Assembly: GCA_030063045.1 (NCBI GenBank)
Contig: JAQSEB010000066.1
Location: forward strand, 248,001 to 312,000
Direction: 5' to 3'
Length of the DNA: 64,000 bases
Source of the DNA: Pratylenchus scribneri
Lineage: Eukaryota > Nematoda > Chromadorea > Rhabditida > Pratylenchidae
Shown: piece by piece, positions 21,133 through 33,194 of the stretch
How the letters are laid out: each line of letters opens with the position of its first letter
Numbering within the stretch: the first letter of the stretch is position 1
Translations under genes and position numbers: made by a program
The notes under the pieces: model-generated
Databases searched by the model: none
Told to the model about the DNA's origin: nothing
The model's input: only the letters and a program-made list of their open reading frames with translations

Positions 21133-22786
21133 GTCATACGAATATAATCATTTTAATAAAAATGCAGTAGAAAATCTATAAAAATTAAGCAAATTGTTAA
21201 TAATTCTACCTTATTTGTAAAATGTTTTTTGAAATTTTCATACAAAAATTATAAACGCGCAAATATTATTTTTTATTGGTAAAGCGCATTAGTCATACAT
21301 ACAAATCGACTAAATATAGATGGATGGCACGAATTGGATATTTTATTCTTTATTAATTATTTAAAAAAGGAACAGAAGAGTTGGCAATGACATTAAGGTC
21401 AACAACACAAATAAATTAATCCATTAATATGATAATTTATAGTAGAAAAAATTGATTGAATGAAAATATTTCCATTTCATTGAATTAATCAATTAAATTT
21501 TTATTTTTATTTTTCCGCTGTGGGAAAAGGTGAAAGATTGGTCCGCTTTTCCTTTTCGCTTATTTACGGATTTTTGTGGGATAAAAAAAAGTGCCAGCTT
21601 ATTTCAACATTTTTCTGCCGATGATATAAATTTATGATTTTGAAATCAAAAAAAAAGGATGTGAAATCAAACTGCACATTAGAAAAAGCCTTCAAAATGT
21701 CTTGACCCGTCGGTCCGTGTTCGGAAAACTGGTCGGTGGGGAAAGCTGGTCAGTGAGGAAAAAATGAGTGAGATCATCTTATTTTAATGTCTTCAAGTCT
21801 CAAATTACCTTATAATTAAGACATGATAACTAATCTATGATCATAAATACAATTAGGATACTTAATTTAAAAATTTTAAAAACCTTTTTCCGCTAAATTA
21901 GACTAGTAAATGATACCATGGGCCTAAATTAAATCCCGTACTTGCCCAACACAATGCGCAACCCTTTCATTAACCATAAGTCCAGCCCTAGACCTAAAAA
22001 TAAGCTTTAAACCCGAATTTATTAATCAGACTAAAAATGCACTAACTTGTATATTTTTGAACTATTATATGAAACCAATGTTTGATTCATGTATAGCTCA
22101 TCGAAATGCACCGATTTATGTAAAATACTTACGGCTTATTTAAATTCGGTCGCCATAAGAGAGCGGTTCAAACCGATTTTCAGTTTCAATTAAGTCTATT
22201 TGCAAGAATGTGACAACAATTGGCCATTTTTACAAAGCAAATTCAAATAATCATAGCATTTTCGTAAAATAACCAACACTCGGGCAAAAGGAATAATAGC
22301 GATTGGCGAATATTGAACGAAAAGGTGGGGGTCATGAAATTAAAATTGAAAATAATTATACAAAATTATAAATAAACCGATACATTTTTGTAATATGTGG
22401 TTTCAAATGGCACTGATATAATTAAATTTTTGGACATTTAAATTTTTCGAAAGGAAATTTTTTACCAATGGGGAAAGGGAAAACAAGTTCATCCCATTTC
22501 CCTACCGCCCAACAGAAAAGGTTATCCTTATCAAGATTAAAAATGAGACGCCCTTCCAAGGAGAAGCGAATACAAATTCCCCATTCATTTCGATTTTCAG
22601 CATCAATCCCAGCAGCCAATCCAAGTCAATTATTTTTGCGATTATTTATTTTTTTATTGAATTTTATCCAACAAATCAATTAAAAAGTCCTCAATTTTGA
22701 GGCCTATTTCAATTATAGAATAATTTCCATTTGCCCAGATAAATTTATTAATTCAATTTTATTACCCTTTTAGCTTAAATACAAAA
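21133..22786. other. Intergenic, upstream of T-synthase
   Basis: AT-rich, no gene recognised. A minus-strand open frame at 22422-22619 has a protein-like look (GKWDELVFPFPIGKK) but starts at TTG, has no partner exons and sits in a 1.6-kb gap, so it is not called. Confidence 0.45.
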
Positions 22787-25700
22787 ATGCGAATTCGGAT
22801 AAATAAATTTTGGAACAGAAGAGATTTTGCATTGGGTTTTTTCATTGGATGGATTTTTACCGTTTTATCATTCTACATTATTTTTATATCAAAGGTAAAT
22901 AATTATAACAATCTATCCATTCGCCGTTCTCCGAAAATTAAATGAATATTTATTATGATAAAAAAATTCAATTTATACCAAAGACGATTTATTTTAACAT
23001 CAAATTTAGAGCATTTTTTGTATTTAATTTGACAGAAATCTGAATTTTTAGTAACTTTGCTAAGGTATATAGAATAGGTTACAAAATAAACTATGCATTT
23101 TATATCATTTTTTGGAATTAAAAATGGCCAAAACGAATTTAGGAGATATGAATAGCTTAGCTATAATACAAATGGCCATTTTATCTAAATCATAATATTT
23201 GCTAACCATATTCTAAATTATAAACAAAATTTAAATTCCCTTCAAAATTAAATGTGAAAATCGCAAATTTTATATGAAATCTGCCAATGCGCATTTTATT
23301 AATATAAATCCAATATTTTATTATTTTAATTTATTTATTTTTAGGATCCAATGAGTCCATCCGAACTAATAAAGAGGCCCGAGGCTAAAGTCTTGTTGGC
23401 CAAGGGATATTATCATTTTGCGTACACTGTGCCGCCGCCATTTCCACGACATTTTAAAATGCTCAAAAATAAATTCAATGAGAAATTTATTTACAATTTT
23501 CAAGGTAATTAATTTAAATTTATTTTAATTAAATTATTTAACTTATAAAATTAAAAATAAATTAATAATTAATTTTATTCATTTTATTCATTTTATCAAT
23601 TATTCTAATTTTTTTAATTAAATTAAATTAATATTATAAATGAATTAATTATTAATTTTATTCATTTTATTTTGAATATTTTTAAAATTGTTTTTTTTAA
23701 TTTTTATTTATTTTTATAGCAAAAAATTCATTTGCGGAAACACTCAAAAAACGTGTAAAAATTTTTTGCTTCATCAATACGGAAGGCAAATTCCATAAAA
23801 CCAGGGCAAGACATGTGCGGGCCACGTGGGCCAGTCATTGTAATCAATTCATATTTTTCTCCTCACGAAGTGATCCATCGCTGCCGGCAATAAATTTGAA
23901 TATTGAATTAGGGCGTGAGCATCTTTGGATGAAAACCAAAGCAATGCTTCACTACTTGGAAGAGCACATCAATTTTGTGAGTGAGTTTTTGTTTAGTTTT
24001 AAATGCTTTATTAATGAATGAACTAATAATTCAATAAATAATATTATTATCATGATTTTATTAGTTTTTTGAAAGTATTAAAAAATTTTAAAAGATTTTA
24101 AAAGATTTTTGCCTCTTTTTATCAATTTTATTACAATTGTTGAAATGAAAGAGATGCAATTTATTGTAAAAATTAAAAATTGACAGTTTTTTGAAAATCA
24201 AATTTCTAAAATAATATGGCTTTAATAAAATTACTCTTAATTCTTACTAATCTCCCATTTCATACCCGTTACATTTTATTCTTTTCTTATTAATAAAAGT
24301 CCAAATTAGGTATATGATGGCCTGAAATAAGCTTTGTATTTAATGAATTTTGTAAAAATTATTTTAATTTTATCTTTACATAAAAATTTTTAAACAAACT
24401 TTTTAATGAAAAATTAATTCCGAATGATAATTTAATTTAAAAAGCATAAAATTGGTTTATTATAATTAATTTTTAATAATTTTAATCAAAATCAATTGAT
24501 TTATGAGTTTATACTTTTTTAATTCTTTCGGAAATTTTGATAAAGCTCGGAAAGAATTAGTATAAAATTAAATATTTAAAAAAATTTAGGAATATTTTGT
24601 AAAAAATAATTTTGCAAAAAAATTAATTTTTTTTGTTCAAAGGATGACTTCGATTGGTTCTATCGTGCCGACGATGACACCTATGCAATTATGGAGAATT
24701 TGCGGCTAATGCTGCTTCCATATTCCCCAAATGACAATTACTATTTCGGGTTCCACGCAAATGCATCCAAAATAGAGCACCGCAATGATTCATTTGTGGC
24801 ATCGGGTGCCGGCTTTTTATTAAGTCGTTCGGCGTTAAAAAAGCTGTTGCGCGATGGACTGAATGATGAGTCAAAATGTGAACAGGGCGATCATGTTTTT
24901 GATGATCAAAAGCTGTCCGATTGTTTGGCCAATTTGGGCATCCCCGTTACGGATTCCCGTGATCGGCTGGGCCGGCATCGATTCATGGCAGTACCACCCG
25001 ACAGAGTGCTGGTGCCAGTGCAATTGGCAAAGGCAGACAGTAATTGGATACATTATTGGACACAATATCCACTTAAACAGGTGAGATAATCCAAAATTTT
25101 ATCTTCAAAATTTTGTAACTGATTTTTTCTAATGTTAAAAAACATATTCAAAAATTCATCAATTTATTTGAAATAAAAATATTAATATAAATAATTACAA
25201 TTTACTCATATTAATTTTATATTGATGAATATCGACAATTATAGAGCCATAAATTTGGTCCTTTCTTAATTCCGACTTATTTGGGGCTTATTAATTAACA
25301 TAAAAAATATTTTTTAATAGTATTCATTTCAAAATTGAACAATTTTGGGTACTTGTTAATTATATGTGTGCAGATTTGAAAATTTTTTTTGAGATTCTCA
25401 TTCTAATGTTCATATTTGATTGTAAAACGATGGAAAAACATGTTTTTAGGTGATTCTAAGATTTTCAATTTTTGGGGGTAACTTTGGGGGGGGGGGGGGA
25501 AATCTGCACACAGATAATTAACAAGTACCCAATTTTGTATTTACTATTTATTTTTGACTTTAAAAATGCATTAAATTTTTTCGAAATTTTTTAAAAATAA
25601 TTTCTTGTTAATTCTATGGTTTGCAAAATTAGATAAGTCGTAAAAATAGGCAACTATGAAAATTTAATTTATATCATTTTTTTAGAATTATTTTATTAAA

Positions 25701-25962
25701 AAATATGAAAAAAATATAAAATAGATATTAAAATAATTTAATATTTTTATTCATTAATTTTAATAAATTTTTCTTTATAAAGGGCCCCGAATGTTGCAGT
25801 GATTTTGCGGTTGCTTTCCACTATGTTGAACCAGCAATGATGTATTTGATGGAATATTTAATTTATCATTTTAAAGCATTCGGCATTGAATCCAATTCAT
25901 CGGGAATCTCAATCAATGATGCAATTCAATTTGCAAAAACAATTCAAATAAACAGAAATTAA
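22787..25962 (+). CDS. Core-1 beta-1,3-galactosyltransferase (T-synthase, C1GalT1-like)
   Basis: Exons 22787-22894, 23345-23504, 23720-23976, 24643-25080 and 25783-25962 join in phase to 380 residues. Residues about 13-35 form a single type II membrane anchor (FALGFFIGWIFTVLSFYIIF). The GT31 catalytic domain shows KIFCFINTEGKFH and ATWASHCNQFIFFS, then DDFDWFYRADDDTY with the metal-binding DDD, then GAGFLLSRSAL, CEQGDHVFDDQKLSDCL, and ECCSDFAVAFHYV. The enzyme transfers galactose from UDP-Gal to O-linked GalNAc in the Golgi to make core 1. Residues for metal and substrate look intact. Intron 4 carries a small foldback element. Length fits the animal family. Flanked downstream by an SL RNA gene. 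Confidence 0.93.
25345..25532. mobile_element. Small foldback element in T-synthase intron 4
   Basis: The left arm TTGGGTACTTGTTAATTATA (25345) continues TGTGTGCAGATTT. The right arm is its reverse complement, ending at 25532. The arms are about 33 bp each. A run of about 13 G lies just before the right arm. Confidence 0.7.
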
Positions 25963-26282
25963 TTTGTAATAAATTTTTATGATTTTTTAATTAGCTTTTT
26001 TATTGAGAATAATATGTGGAAAATATAATTTTTTTGTTCAATATCTAAAGAAGAAAATTTATAGACCCATTCATCAATTGCGCTTGATTGGGAAGGCAGA
26101 AATGAACAAATACGTGGGAAATTTAATAGAGAGAAGTGAAAGCGAATGAAAGGCATTGTGCTATGAATGTGGAGCATTTGATAGAGAGAGAGTGGGGAAA
26201 TTGAGGCCTTTTTTGTCCTTCCAACGCATCTACAATTTGCCCCCATTCACCCACCAAATTCCATCTTTTCCCATTCATTGTC

Positions 26283-26390
26283 GGTTTAATTACCCAATAT
26301 TGAGGTATTTACTGTTTCCTACCCTCTCTTGGATGAGTGGTTTGGAATAAATTTTGGAATTGCATCGGCCCATATATTTTTGGCTGATGC
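26283..26390 (+). ncRNA. Spliced-leader (SL1-type) RNA gene, variant leader
   Basis: The 22-nt leader 26283-26304 begins GGTTTAATTACCC and ends in TTGAG. It matches nematode SL1 at 20 of 22 positions, with changes at leader positions 16 (G to T) and 17 (T to A). A 5' splice donor GTA follows at 26305. A middle stem pairs ACCCTC (26331 region) with GAGTGGT. The Sm site ATAAATTTTGGAA at 26347-26359 is identical to that in C. elegans SL1 RNA. It is followed by a stem-loop in which GCATCGGCC (26362-26370) pairs with GGCTGATGC (26382-26390). Total length is about 108 nt, as expected. SL RNAs donate the leader to mRNA 5' ends in trans-splicing. A snRNA-type promoter element upstream could not be assigned. 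Confidence 0.87.
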
Positions 26391-26696
26391 TTAAAATATG
26401 TTATTAGAAATTAATAATTTATTAATAATTATTTTTGAATTATTCATACTTATGGTGGATAAAACACGGAAATATAATTATTGTTTTATTAATTAGTATT
26501 TTAATAATAGCCAATGTATTCGGCAGTTGTACCAATCAATTTGTCAGCCAGTATGAAAATAATTGTGTGAGAAATTTATAAATAAAACAAATTTATGGTC
26601 ATCAATATAATTAAAATAATATAGACAATTTCCCATTCATTCCCTTCGCTTTCTCCTCCTCCCCTATTTCCTATACTTCGTAGAAAATTCAACACG

Positions 26697-26792
26697 GTGG
26701 GTGGTGGCGCAGTGGTTAAAGCGCCGATTTATGAACATATTAAAAAGTCAACCCACAAATGTTCGAAACCGCTTGCTGACTTTTTTTTTAAC
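26697..26792 (+). other. tRNA-like Pol III element (SINE or tRNA relic)
   Basis: GGTGGCGCAGTGGTTAAAGC is a good A box with a D-stem (GCGC...GCGC). ATGTTCGAAACC about 45 bp later is a B box, and a run of nine T follows as a Pol III terminator. The anticodon and T stems do not pair well, so it is not called as a functional tRNA. Confidence 0.5.
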
Positions 26793-27177
26793 AAACAAAA
26801 ATAGAAAAATAAATTAATAAAAAACATAGCAAATGGAAAATTTAAAAAATTTGACAAGATTTAAAACATTATTGAAGCTATTTATTAAAATAATAAATAA
26901 ATAGACAAATTAATTTTTGCATCTTTCTTTGGTTTATAAGGAAAAGCAAAAATCGCATTCTTTGATTGAATTTTCCAAATGAAATTAATTAAAAGAATAG
27001 GAAAAAAAATAATGAAAAAGTACAGAAAGATTTTGAATGATTGAATTTAATCATGGAATTAAATGACCCAAAAATTTGTTCTTTACTTAATTTCTATTAA
27101 ATTTTTTGAAATGAATGATTTAAAATTGATTGAATGATTGTATTTGAATAAATTTTTTGTTCGAGAATTATTTGTAT

Positions 27178-29216
27178 TTAAATTGGCCCAATTTGTTGTT
27201 GCGATTTTCGCCAAAATATTCGGCCAATTGCATTACGAAATGGTGTGTTAATCAGAATTGTGATAATTGGATTTAATGTTGGTGTTAAATAAACAAATAT
27301 GGTTATAATTATTTCTGATTGTTGCTTCAAATGTTCATTTTTATTGTTGTTGTCAATTCCAATTGCAGACAAAAAGAGGAAAAATGCCAAGAAAAGCATA
27401 AAACAAGAGGATAACAAAGGAAATGCCGCCTAAAAAATTAAATAAAAATATTTAAAAATGGCAAAAAAAAACATAGAAAATGGCGAAAAAATATGGAAAA
27501 AGGCGAAAAAGATTATAGTGGTTTAACTTTCATTGGTTTGTCTTAGATAGACTCCTAAATCCCATATCCAATAGAAGATCTCATCAAATTGTGTCGTTTA
27601 TTTAATTTGTAGGTTTGATAATAAATTAAGGGTATTAAACTTTTGAATTTTATTTCCATTTTTTGATTCATTTAAAAGTGATTTAAAATAAGCCAAATCA
27701 TTATCAAATGATGCATTTCAAAGAGATCGTTTGGGTATATATTGATGGAAAGTCTCATATAAAATACTAAATCATTATATAACCTTTATATTTTTTTCGT
27801 CATTTTCAAATATACTAAAATTAAAATTTAAGGAATATATTTTTTACTAAAGTGACAATGATTGAAAGTCTCGTATAAAACACTAATCATTATAATAACC
27901 GTTATAATTTTTTCGTTATTTTCAATTATTCCAAAATAAAATATAAGGAATATATTTTTTTTTTACCAGAAGTGCTAATGTCCGCATCAATTGTTTGTTC
28001 AATTTTCGTGTATTTTCATTGAACCCACCGTGCGTATTTACGAATCGAATTATGCGCCAACGAAGAATAAAAATTTGAAAATAAAAAATAATCATACAAA
28101 AAATTAAACAGCCCCTCAAATATTTAAAAAAAAATTTAATCTCTGAAAATTTTAAAATCTAAATAATTATTGATTTTCTACCCTACCTCATCGACAATAA
28201 CAAAGCAACTTTCTTCATGAATATTAATTGTTTTTAAATATTCATAATCTTCAGCTCTACATTTTGAAATGGTATTCCCAAATTTGGCGAGAAATATTGA
28301 CACAATAAAAATATATATTAAAACTGGTAAAATGAGTAATTGCAAATAGCGAAAAAGTCCAATTTGTGTATTTCTATTAAATATATATTTTTTTATTAAA
28401 TTAAATATTTTTATTATTCATACCGATTTAGCAGGAAATATCTGTAAACAAATTGAAAAACAATTAGCAATATGTCGAAGCCATATAGCAGACTATCGAT
28501 GAAACTGAGAACAACAAGACCAAATGGTCCAAAAATATGGTAAAAATTAATAGCAAAATACCAAAAAATACTCCAATAAAAATATTATCATCAATATGTG
28601 CATATAACTGTAAATTTAGCAGGTATAAAATTTGTGATAAAAAATTTAGAAATAATTAAAATATAGAAAAGATTATGGCATTTCAGTCATTTGTCACAGA
28701 CTTTAAAACTTATAAAGTCAATCGATAAATCTCATCAAGAAACATAGAATAGTAAATAATTGTCTTAATTATTTTAAAAAATTCAAACTTATAAACCGTT
28801 AAACAGGTTTTTATTTTTGGTTCTAAATATATTAAAAACATTTTTAACCGATTTTCATTTTTGGTTCAAAGCTTAGTTAGAATTGATTAAATCTAAATCT
28901 TATATCGATAATCTTATGATTTTAAGATATACTTCAAACCATTGAACCGTCAAAAGTTTTTATATTTTTTTTCTATATTTTAATTTTTCCGAAGGATAGA
29001 ATTATATATTTTTGAACATTTTCAAACCATTGCCCCAATGATTTGTTGCGAGAGAAAGAAAAGATCAAAAATGCAGGTTTGTAGCAGAATTCGACTGTGT
29101 TTGATCATTTCTTTTGGAGTTTTCGTCAAAATTAGCCAAAATAGCAATAAATTAAGGAATATGCCAATAGGAGGGCAAACATACGTTAATATTTTGACAA
29201 AGTAGAGCAAATTCAT
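27178..29216 (-). pseudogene. Srd-like chemoreceptor, frameshifted (receptor 1)
   Basis: It has the five-exon layout of its paralogues: exon 1 29216-about 29022 (NLLLFWLILTKTPKEMIKHS), exon 2 about 28610-28436, exon 3 about 28385-28195 (ESCFVIVDE), exon 4 about 28130-27966 (RWRIIRFVNTHGGF), exon 5 about 27430-27178 (YLTPTLNPIITILINTP). In exon 2, near 28569, one base is missing relative to receptor 7 (TTTTTTGG then TATTTTGC). The frame changes between IFIGVFF and FYHIFGPFG. Unless this is a sequencing error, no full seven-helix protein can be made. Family: nematode serpentine receptors, ciliary chemosensory G-protein-coupled receptors. Srd class is my best match. Confidence 0.7.
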
Positions 29217-30020
29217 TTTTTCTGCAATTTTTTTTATATTTTGAGTGAATTTATGTTTAATCTTTAATACTAATAATAGATATGGTGCATCGTGCATTAA
29301 ATTTCAATAATAATCAGGGCGTCTAAATGGTCCGACTCAAAAAATTTTTGGAAAATAAGGAAAATGGTTAAAAATGTGCCATTTTTTAAAACAATTAAAA
29401 TTTATTAAAAAATTCATTTAAAAGCATTTTTTCAGTAAAATTTAAATTTTTTTCAATTTACTTAAAATTCTTGATTGTCGAAAATCGCATGTTAGGGAAA
29501 AGTCAAATTTAGATTAAAAATTACAAAAATCTCAAAAATATAGCAAAAAGTAAGGAATTAGAGAATGTATCAAAAATGTGAGAAAGGGTCGAAATGTGAC
29601 TTATAAGTGGTAATTATGCCATCTTGATAATAATAAATTGAAACAACAATTAGTCTCACAATTAAATTATACTCCTTTTAAATATGGCTAAATTATTAAA
29701 TTAATTACATGTTGCAACTTGATAGATAGGCAAAATTATTTGAGTTAAAAGAAAGCAACAAGAACAGGCAAATTAATAAAATTAAATTTAATGAAAATAA
29801 TAAATCATGTTAATATTTACCTCGTTTTTTAATTAAATAAAACACCTGTTGTCCTTTTCATTTTTCTTGAATTTTTTAATTTACTTTTGACAAATTTTCT
29901 GTCGAGTCTTTTGGTACTTATTTTTTGATGAATTATTTACATTGCTAAATTATGGAATTTTTAGTAATTTCTTCAATAATCAATAATTTGGTTGAGAATT
30001 ATTTGTTTTAATTGCTAATT
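29217..30020. other. Intergenic, between receptor 1 and receptor remnants
   Basis: AT-rich. Near 29316 a CAGGGCGTCTAAATGGTC end resembles the terminus of the hAT-like element at 34060, but no matching right end was found, so it is a one-ended relic at most. Confidence 0.4.
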
Positions 30021-30240
30021 TTTACATCATAAAATATTATTCCAATTCCAGGAAAATATAGTATAAATACCAAGAAAAGCATAAAACAGAGTGATATCGA
30101 ATAAATAATCATAATTACATTTACCTAAAATAAAATGAAAAGTACCTGCCTTTTTCAATAAAACCAAATTGCATCAATATTCTCCTTATAATAAGCCGGG
30201 TGAAATTATTTTCTGTAAAAATCAGGCGGAATTAAAATAT
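30020..30240 (-). pseudogene. Receptor exon 5 scrap joined to a receptor promoter copy
   Basis: 30030-30105 reads, on the minus strand, as a decayed middle of receptor exon 5 (FCFMLF, GIGI). It runs straight into 30113-30240, a copy of the 5' region found before other receptors (GTACCTGCC..., then the module with a decayed E-box, CGGGTG). Exons 1-4 are gone, which suggests a deletion between tandem receptors. Confidence 0.5.
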
Positions 30241-30496
30241 TGTTTATTGCTTTTTGCCAATCAAAAATAATGAAAAATAATTGAGAACAAGGAAATTGGC
30301 ATATGATATTATATTATGGGTTTAAGTCAGCCTTTGCGAGAAGAATGCATTCTTAGAAGGTTTTAGACTTCTAATTATTTTTGCAGCTGTCTTACATTTA
30401 TTGAATTTATATGAAAACCTGCCTGCTGGTTAGCAAAATCATTCTAAAGAATTGATTTAAAAATAAACAAAAATCATTCATTCCAATTTTTATTAA

Positions 30497-30799
30497 TTAA
30501 TTATCGACCTCAATTTCAATGATTTCTTGCAAAATAAAGAAAAGGTCAAAAATGCAGGTTTGAAGAAGAATTCGACTGTAATTGATCATTTCTTTTGGAG
30601 TTTTCACCAAAATTAGCCAAATTACTAACAAATTAAGGAAGATTCCAATCGGAGGACAAATTAGGGCGAATAATTTGATAATAATATCAAATCCATTTTC
30701 ACTAAAATTTTTATTCAATATTATCGTTTTGAAAGAATTCCTTTGCCCATAATCGAAATTATATTTGCCTTTATTAATAAAATGAAAAGGCATCTGCAT
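30497..30799 (-). pseudogene. Srd-like receptor 2, exon 1 only
   Basis: It encodes the first two helices (LICPPIGIFLNLLVIWLILV, then KTPKEMINYSRILL and DLFFILQEIIEIE). The paralogue start codon survives at 30696, but one T is missing six codons later, shifting the frame. The long open frame from 30799 reads through only because an upstream ATG is in the other phase. No exons 2-5 follow. A relic of tandem duplication, sharing its upstream region with the divergent Srt gene. Confidence 0.65.
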
Positions 30800-30846
30800 T
30801 TTTCAGTAAAACCAAATTACATCAATTAATTCTGCTTACAATAAGC

Positions 30847-30852
30847 CAGGTG
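30847..30852. promoter_or_regulatory. E-box CAGGTG in a divergent receptor promoter
   Basis: It lies within ATAAGCCAGGTGAAATTATT, 151 bp before the start of receptor 2 (-) and about 90 bp before the Srt start (+). The same block recurs before other receptors in this window. Confidence 0.55.
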
Positions 30853-30940
30853 AAATTATTTTAGGTTAAGATCAAGCGGAACTATCATTCATTGCATTCG
30901 AATAAATATAAAACAAATTTTTATTTTGTCCAAAATATCA

Positions 30941-33194
30941 ATGGAATTATTCATATTTCGTCACGCGGAATGGTCTCGTATTTATAATTGCACTGGAATT
31001 GATGTTGATTCCATTCCATTCGAACAAAGGCATCAATTTGTCCCTGAGGCATGGGCACTGATCGTGCTTTGCACAATTTATTATTTCCTCTACATTCCAT
31101 GCATTTTGTCAATTTGGAAACATGTTGACGAAAATGTTTGCTACAAATTACTTTTCTACATTGGCATTTTCGATTTGGCCATTCTATGGATTTTGGGCTA
31201 TGTTCAAGCTTTCTCCAGTCTAAATGGCAATCATTTCTGCCACAGTCCGGTGTTCAATTTTTGGATGGGCATATGTGTATCATGCAAGCAAATGGGGGAT
31301 ATGCAATTTTAAATGAGAATTTATATTAATTTAGGTTTTTTCCTTGCCGAAAGCAATGCCGAACTGGTAAATTTTATTTAATTAATTCTTTTCCTAAATT
31401 CATTATGACAATAGCGTTCGGACTTCGGAGTCATCTCCAAAATAGATAAAGGGTGGTGCAAATGTGGTCATGTTCACAATAGTGATCAGAAATATGCGAG
31501 ATTGAAATCAGATTGACAGAATTGAAATCAGAACAGGCGGAATTAAAAATCAGAACAGGTGGAATTAATAAATCAGAATAGGCGGAATTAAAATCAGAAT
31601 TAAAATTAGAACAGTCGGAATTAAAAATCAGAACAGGCGGAATTAAAAATCAGAACAGGCGGAATTAATAAATCAGAATAGGCGGAATTAAAATCAGAAT
31701 TAAAATTAGAACAGTCGGAATTAAAAATCAGAACAGGCGGAATTAAAAATCAGAACAGGCGGAATTAAAAATCAGAACAGGCGGAATTAAAAATCAGAAC
31801 AGGCGGAATTATTAAATTAGAACAGGCGGAATTAAAATCAGAATAGGCGGAATTAATAAAATTAGAACAGGCGGAATTATTAAATCAGAACAGGCGGAAT
31901 TATTATGTTGACTTAATTTAATGTCACATTAAAGTGCAGACTAGTAGCTATCAAATAATATTTTTATTGAAATTGCTTCAAAATTGATAAATTTGTGCCA
32001 AGTTTGCCCTTCCAATTTTCTCCCTCATCACAGATTTTGGCTTTCAACCGTTGCTTGGATATTTTATCACCAAAAATTTGCGATATGCTTTTCTCAGGAT
32101 TTCGAATACATATTTGGCTCTCAATTTGCACAATTTTTGCCGTTTGTTTTGAAATTTTCTTTAAGCCGCCCATCTATTCCAATCAAATTTTCGCTTGGCC
32201 CCGTCACCCATTCAGAGGATACCGTCATGATTTGGATGGTGAATTTACGATGTCAACGATGTTAGTTTAAATAAACTGAGTTCAAAATATTGTTTCAGAA
32301 ACCCAGTAGGGATATTCCCATTCCCATAAATCTAGAAAATACCGGAATTTATCAATTTACAATATTATAAATTAATCGATAGTAAATACTAATTTAGTGG
32401 TATTCTTCATGATGGAGCCGTTGCGATTTTGTTTCCTCTCTTTTATGGCTTATTCGCCATCGCAATGTGCATCAAAACGCGTTCATTTGGATTGGGCCAA
32501 GCTATTCCTGCGCAACAAAAAATGGTCAGGATCCATTTTTATATTTTTCTTCTTTTTTGATTGCAATTTTTAAAGGCATTTTTACAAGTGTTTTTAATTT
32601 CCGCAATGAATTCTATCGCTTGCTTTATCTATATGTCCATGGATTATTACATTCCACCACAATGGGTGTTGACAATGGCACAATTTGCTTGGTAACAACT
32701 TTTAAATTTTATTTGATTTTATTTAAATTTTTATTATAAAAATTTTTAATTAAATTTGCAATTAATTTTGACTAAATTTTTATCAGATTTATAATTATTT
32801 TATTAAATTTATAACTAATTTTAATTAAATTTTAATTAAATTTATAATTAATTTAAAATATTTTATTTTAAAAATTTTAATTAAATTTGTAATTAATTTT
32901 AATAAAATTTCTATCAAACTTCTATCAAATTTATATTAATTTTAATTAAATTTTTATTATAAAAATTTAAATAAATTTGTAATTAATTTTAATTAATTTA
33001 TAATTATTTTATTTTCTAGGTTCCATATTCATGGTTTTCCCCCAGTCATTTATTTGGCACTGAACAAAACAATTCGTTATGATTGCCGGATGATGTTTTA
33101 TAAAGTATTTTTGCCCAACAAAATTCAACATTTGCATGGGATCACAGTCATGGTAGTCCAATCGAATAATAATGCTGCTAAAATAAAACAATGA
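30941..33194 (+). CDS. Srt-family serpentine chemoreceptor (6 exons, intact)
   Basis: Exons 30941-31274, 31335-31366, 32034-32260, 32398-32524, 32576-32691 and 33020-33194 join in phase to 336 residues, the usual size of a seven-helix receptor. The start is the ATG of MELFIFRHAEW; the frame upstream has only TTG. Family marks: IPFEQRHQF before helix 1, YFLYIPCILSIWKH, CYKLLFYIGIFDL in helix 2, LAFNRCLDI at the end of helix 3, and the C-terminal HGFPPVIYLALNKTIRYD. Srt receptors are nematode chemosensory G-protein-coupled receptors in sensory cilia. Intron 2 contains a 22-bp minisatellite. Transcribed divergently from receptor remnant 2 over a gap of under 250 bp. Confidence 0.87.
31480..31910. 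repeat. 22-bp minisatellite in Srt intron 2
   Basis: About seventeen copies of ATTAAAAATCAGAACAGGCGG, with shorter variants lacking AACA. The unit is nearly the block AAATCAGGCGGAATTAA found in receptor promoters at 30220, 43390 and 46115. It is not a CRISPR: no unique spacers and a eukaryotic context. Confidence 0.85.
32735..33010. repeat. Degenerate AATTAAATTT low-complexity tract in Srt intron 5
   Basis: Repeats of TTTTAATTAAATTTTTAT-like steps fill the last intron of the Srt gene. No other feature is seen. Confidence 0.6.

Noticed and set aside
22422..22619. Minus-strand open frame with GKWDELVFPFPIGKK
   Set aside because: It starts at TTG, no partner exons were found, and the facing gene begins 170 bp away. 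Too little to call.
31480..31910. CRISPR-like array
   Set aside because: Units are continuous tandem copies with no unique spacers, in a nematode receptor intron.
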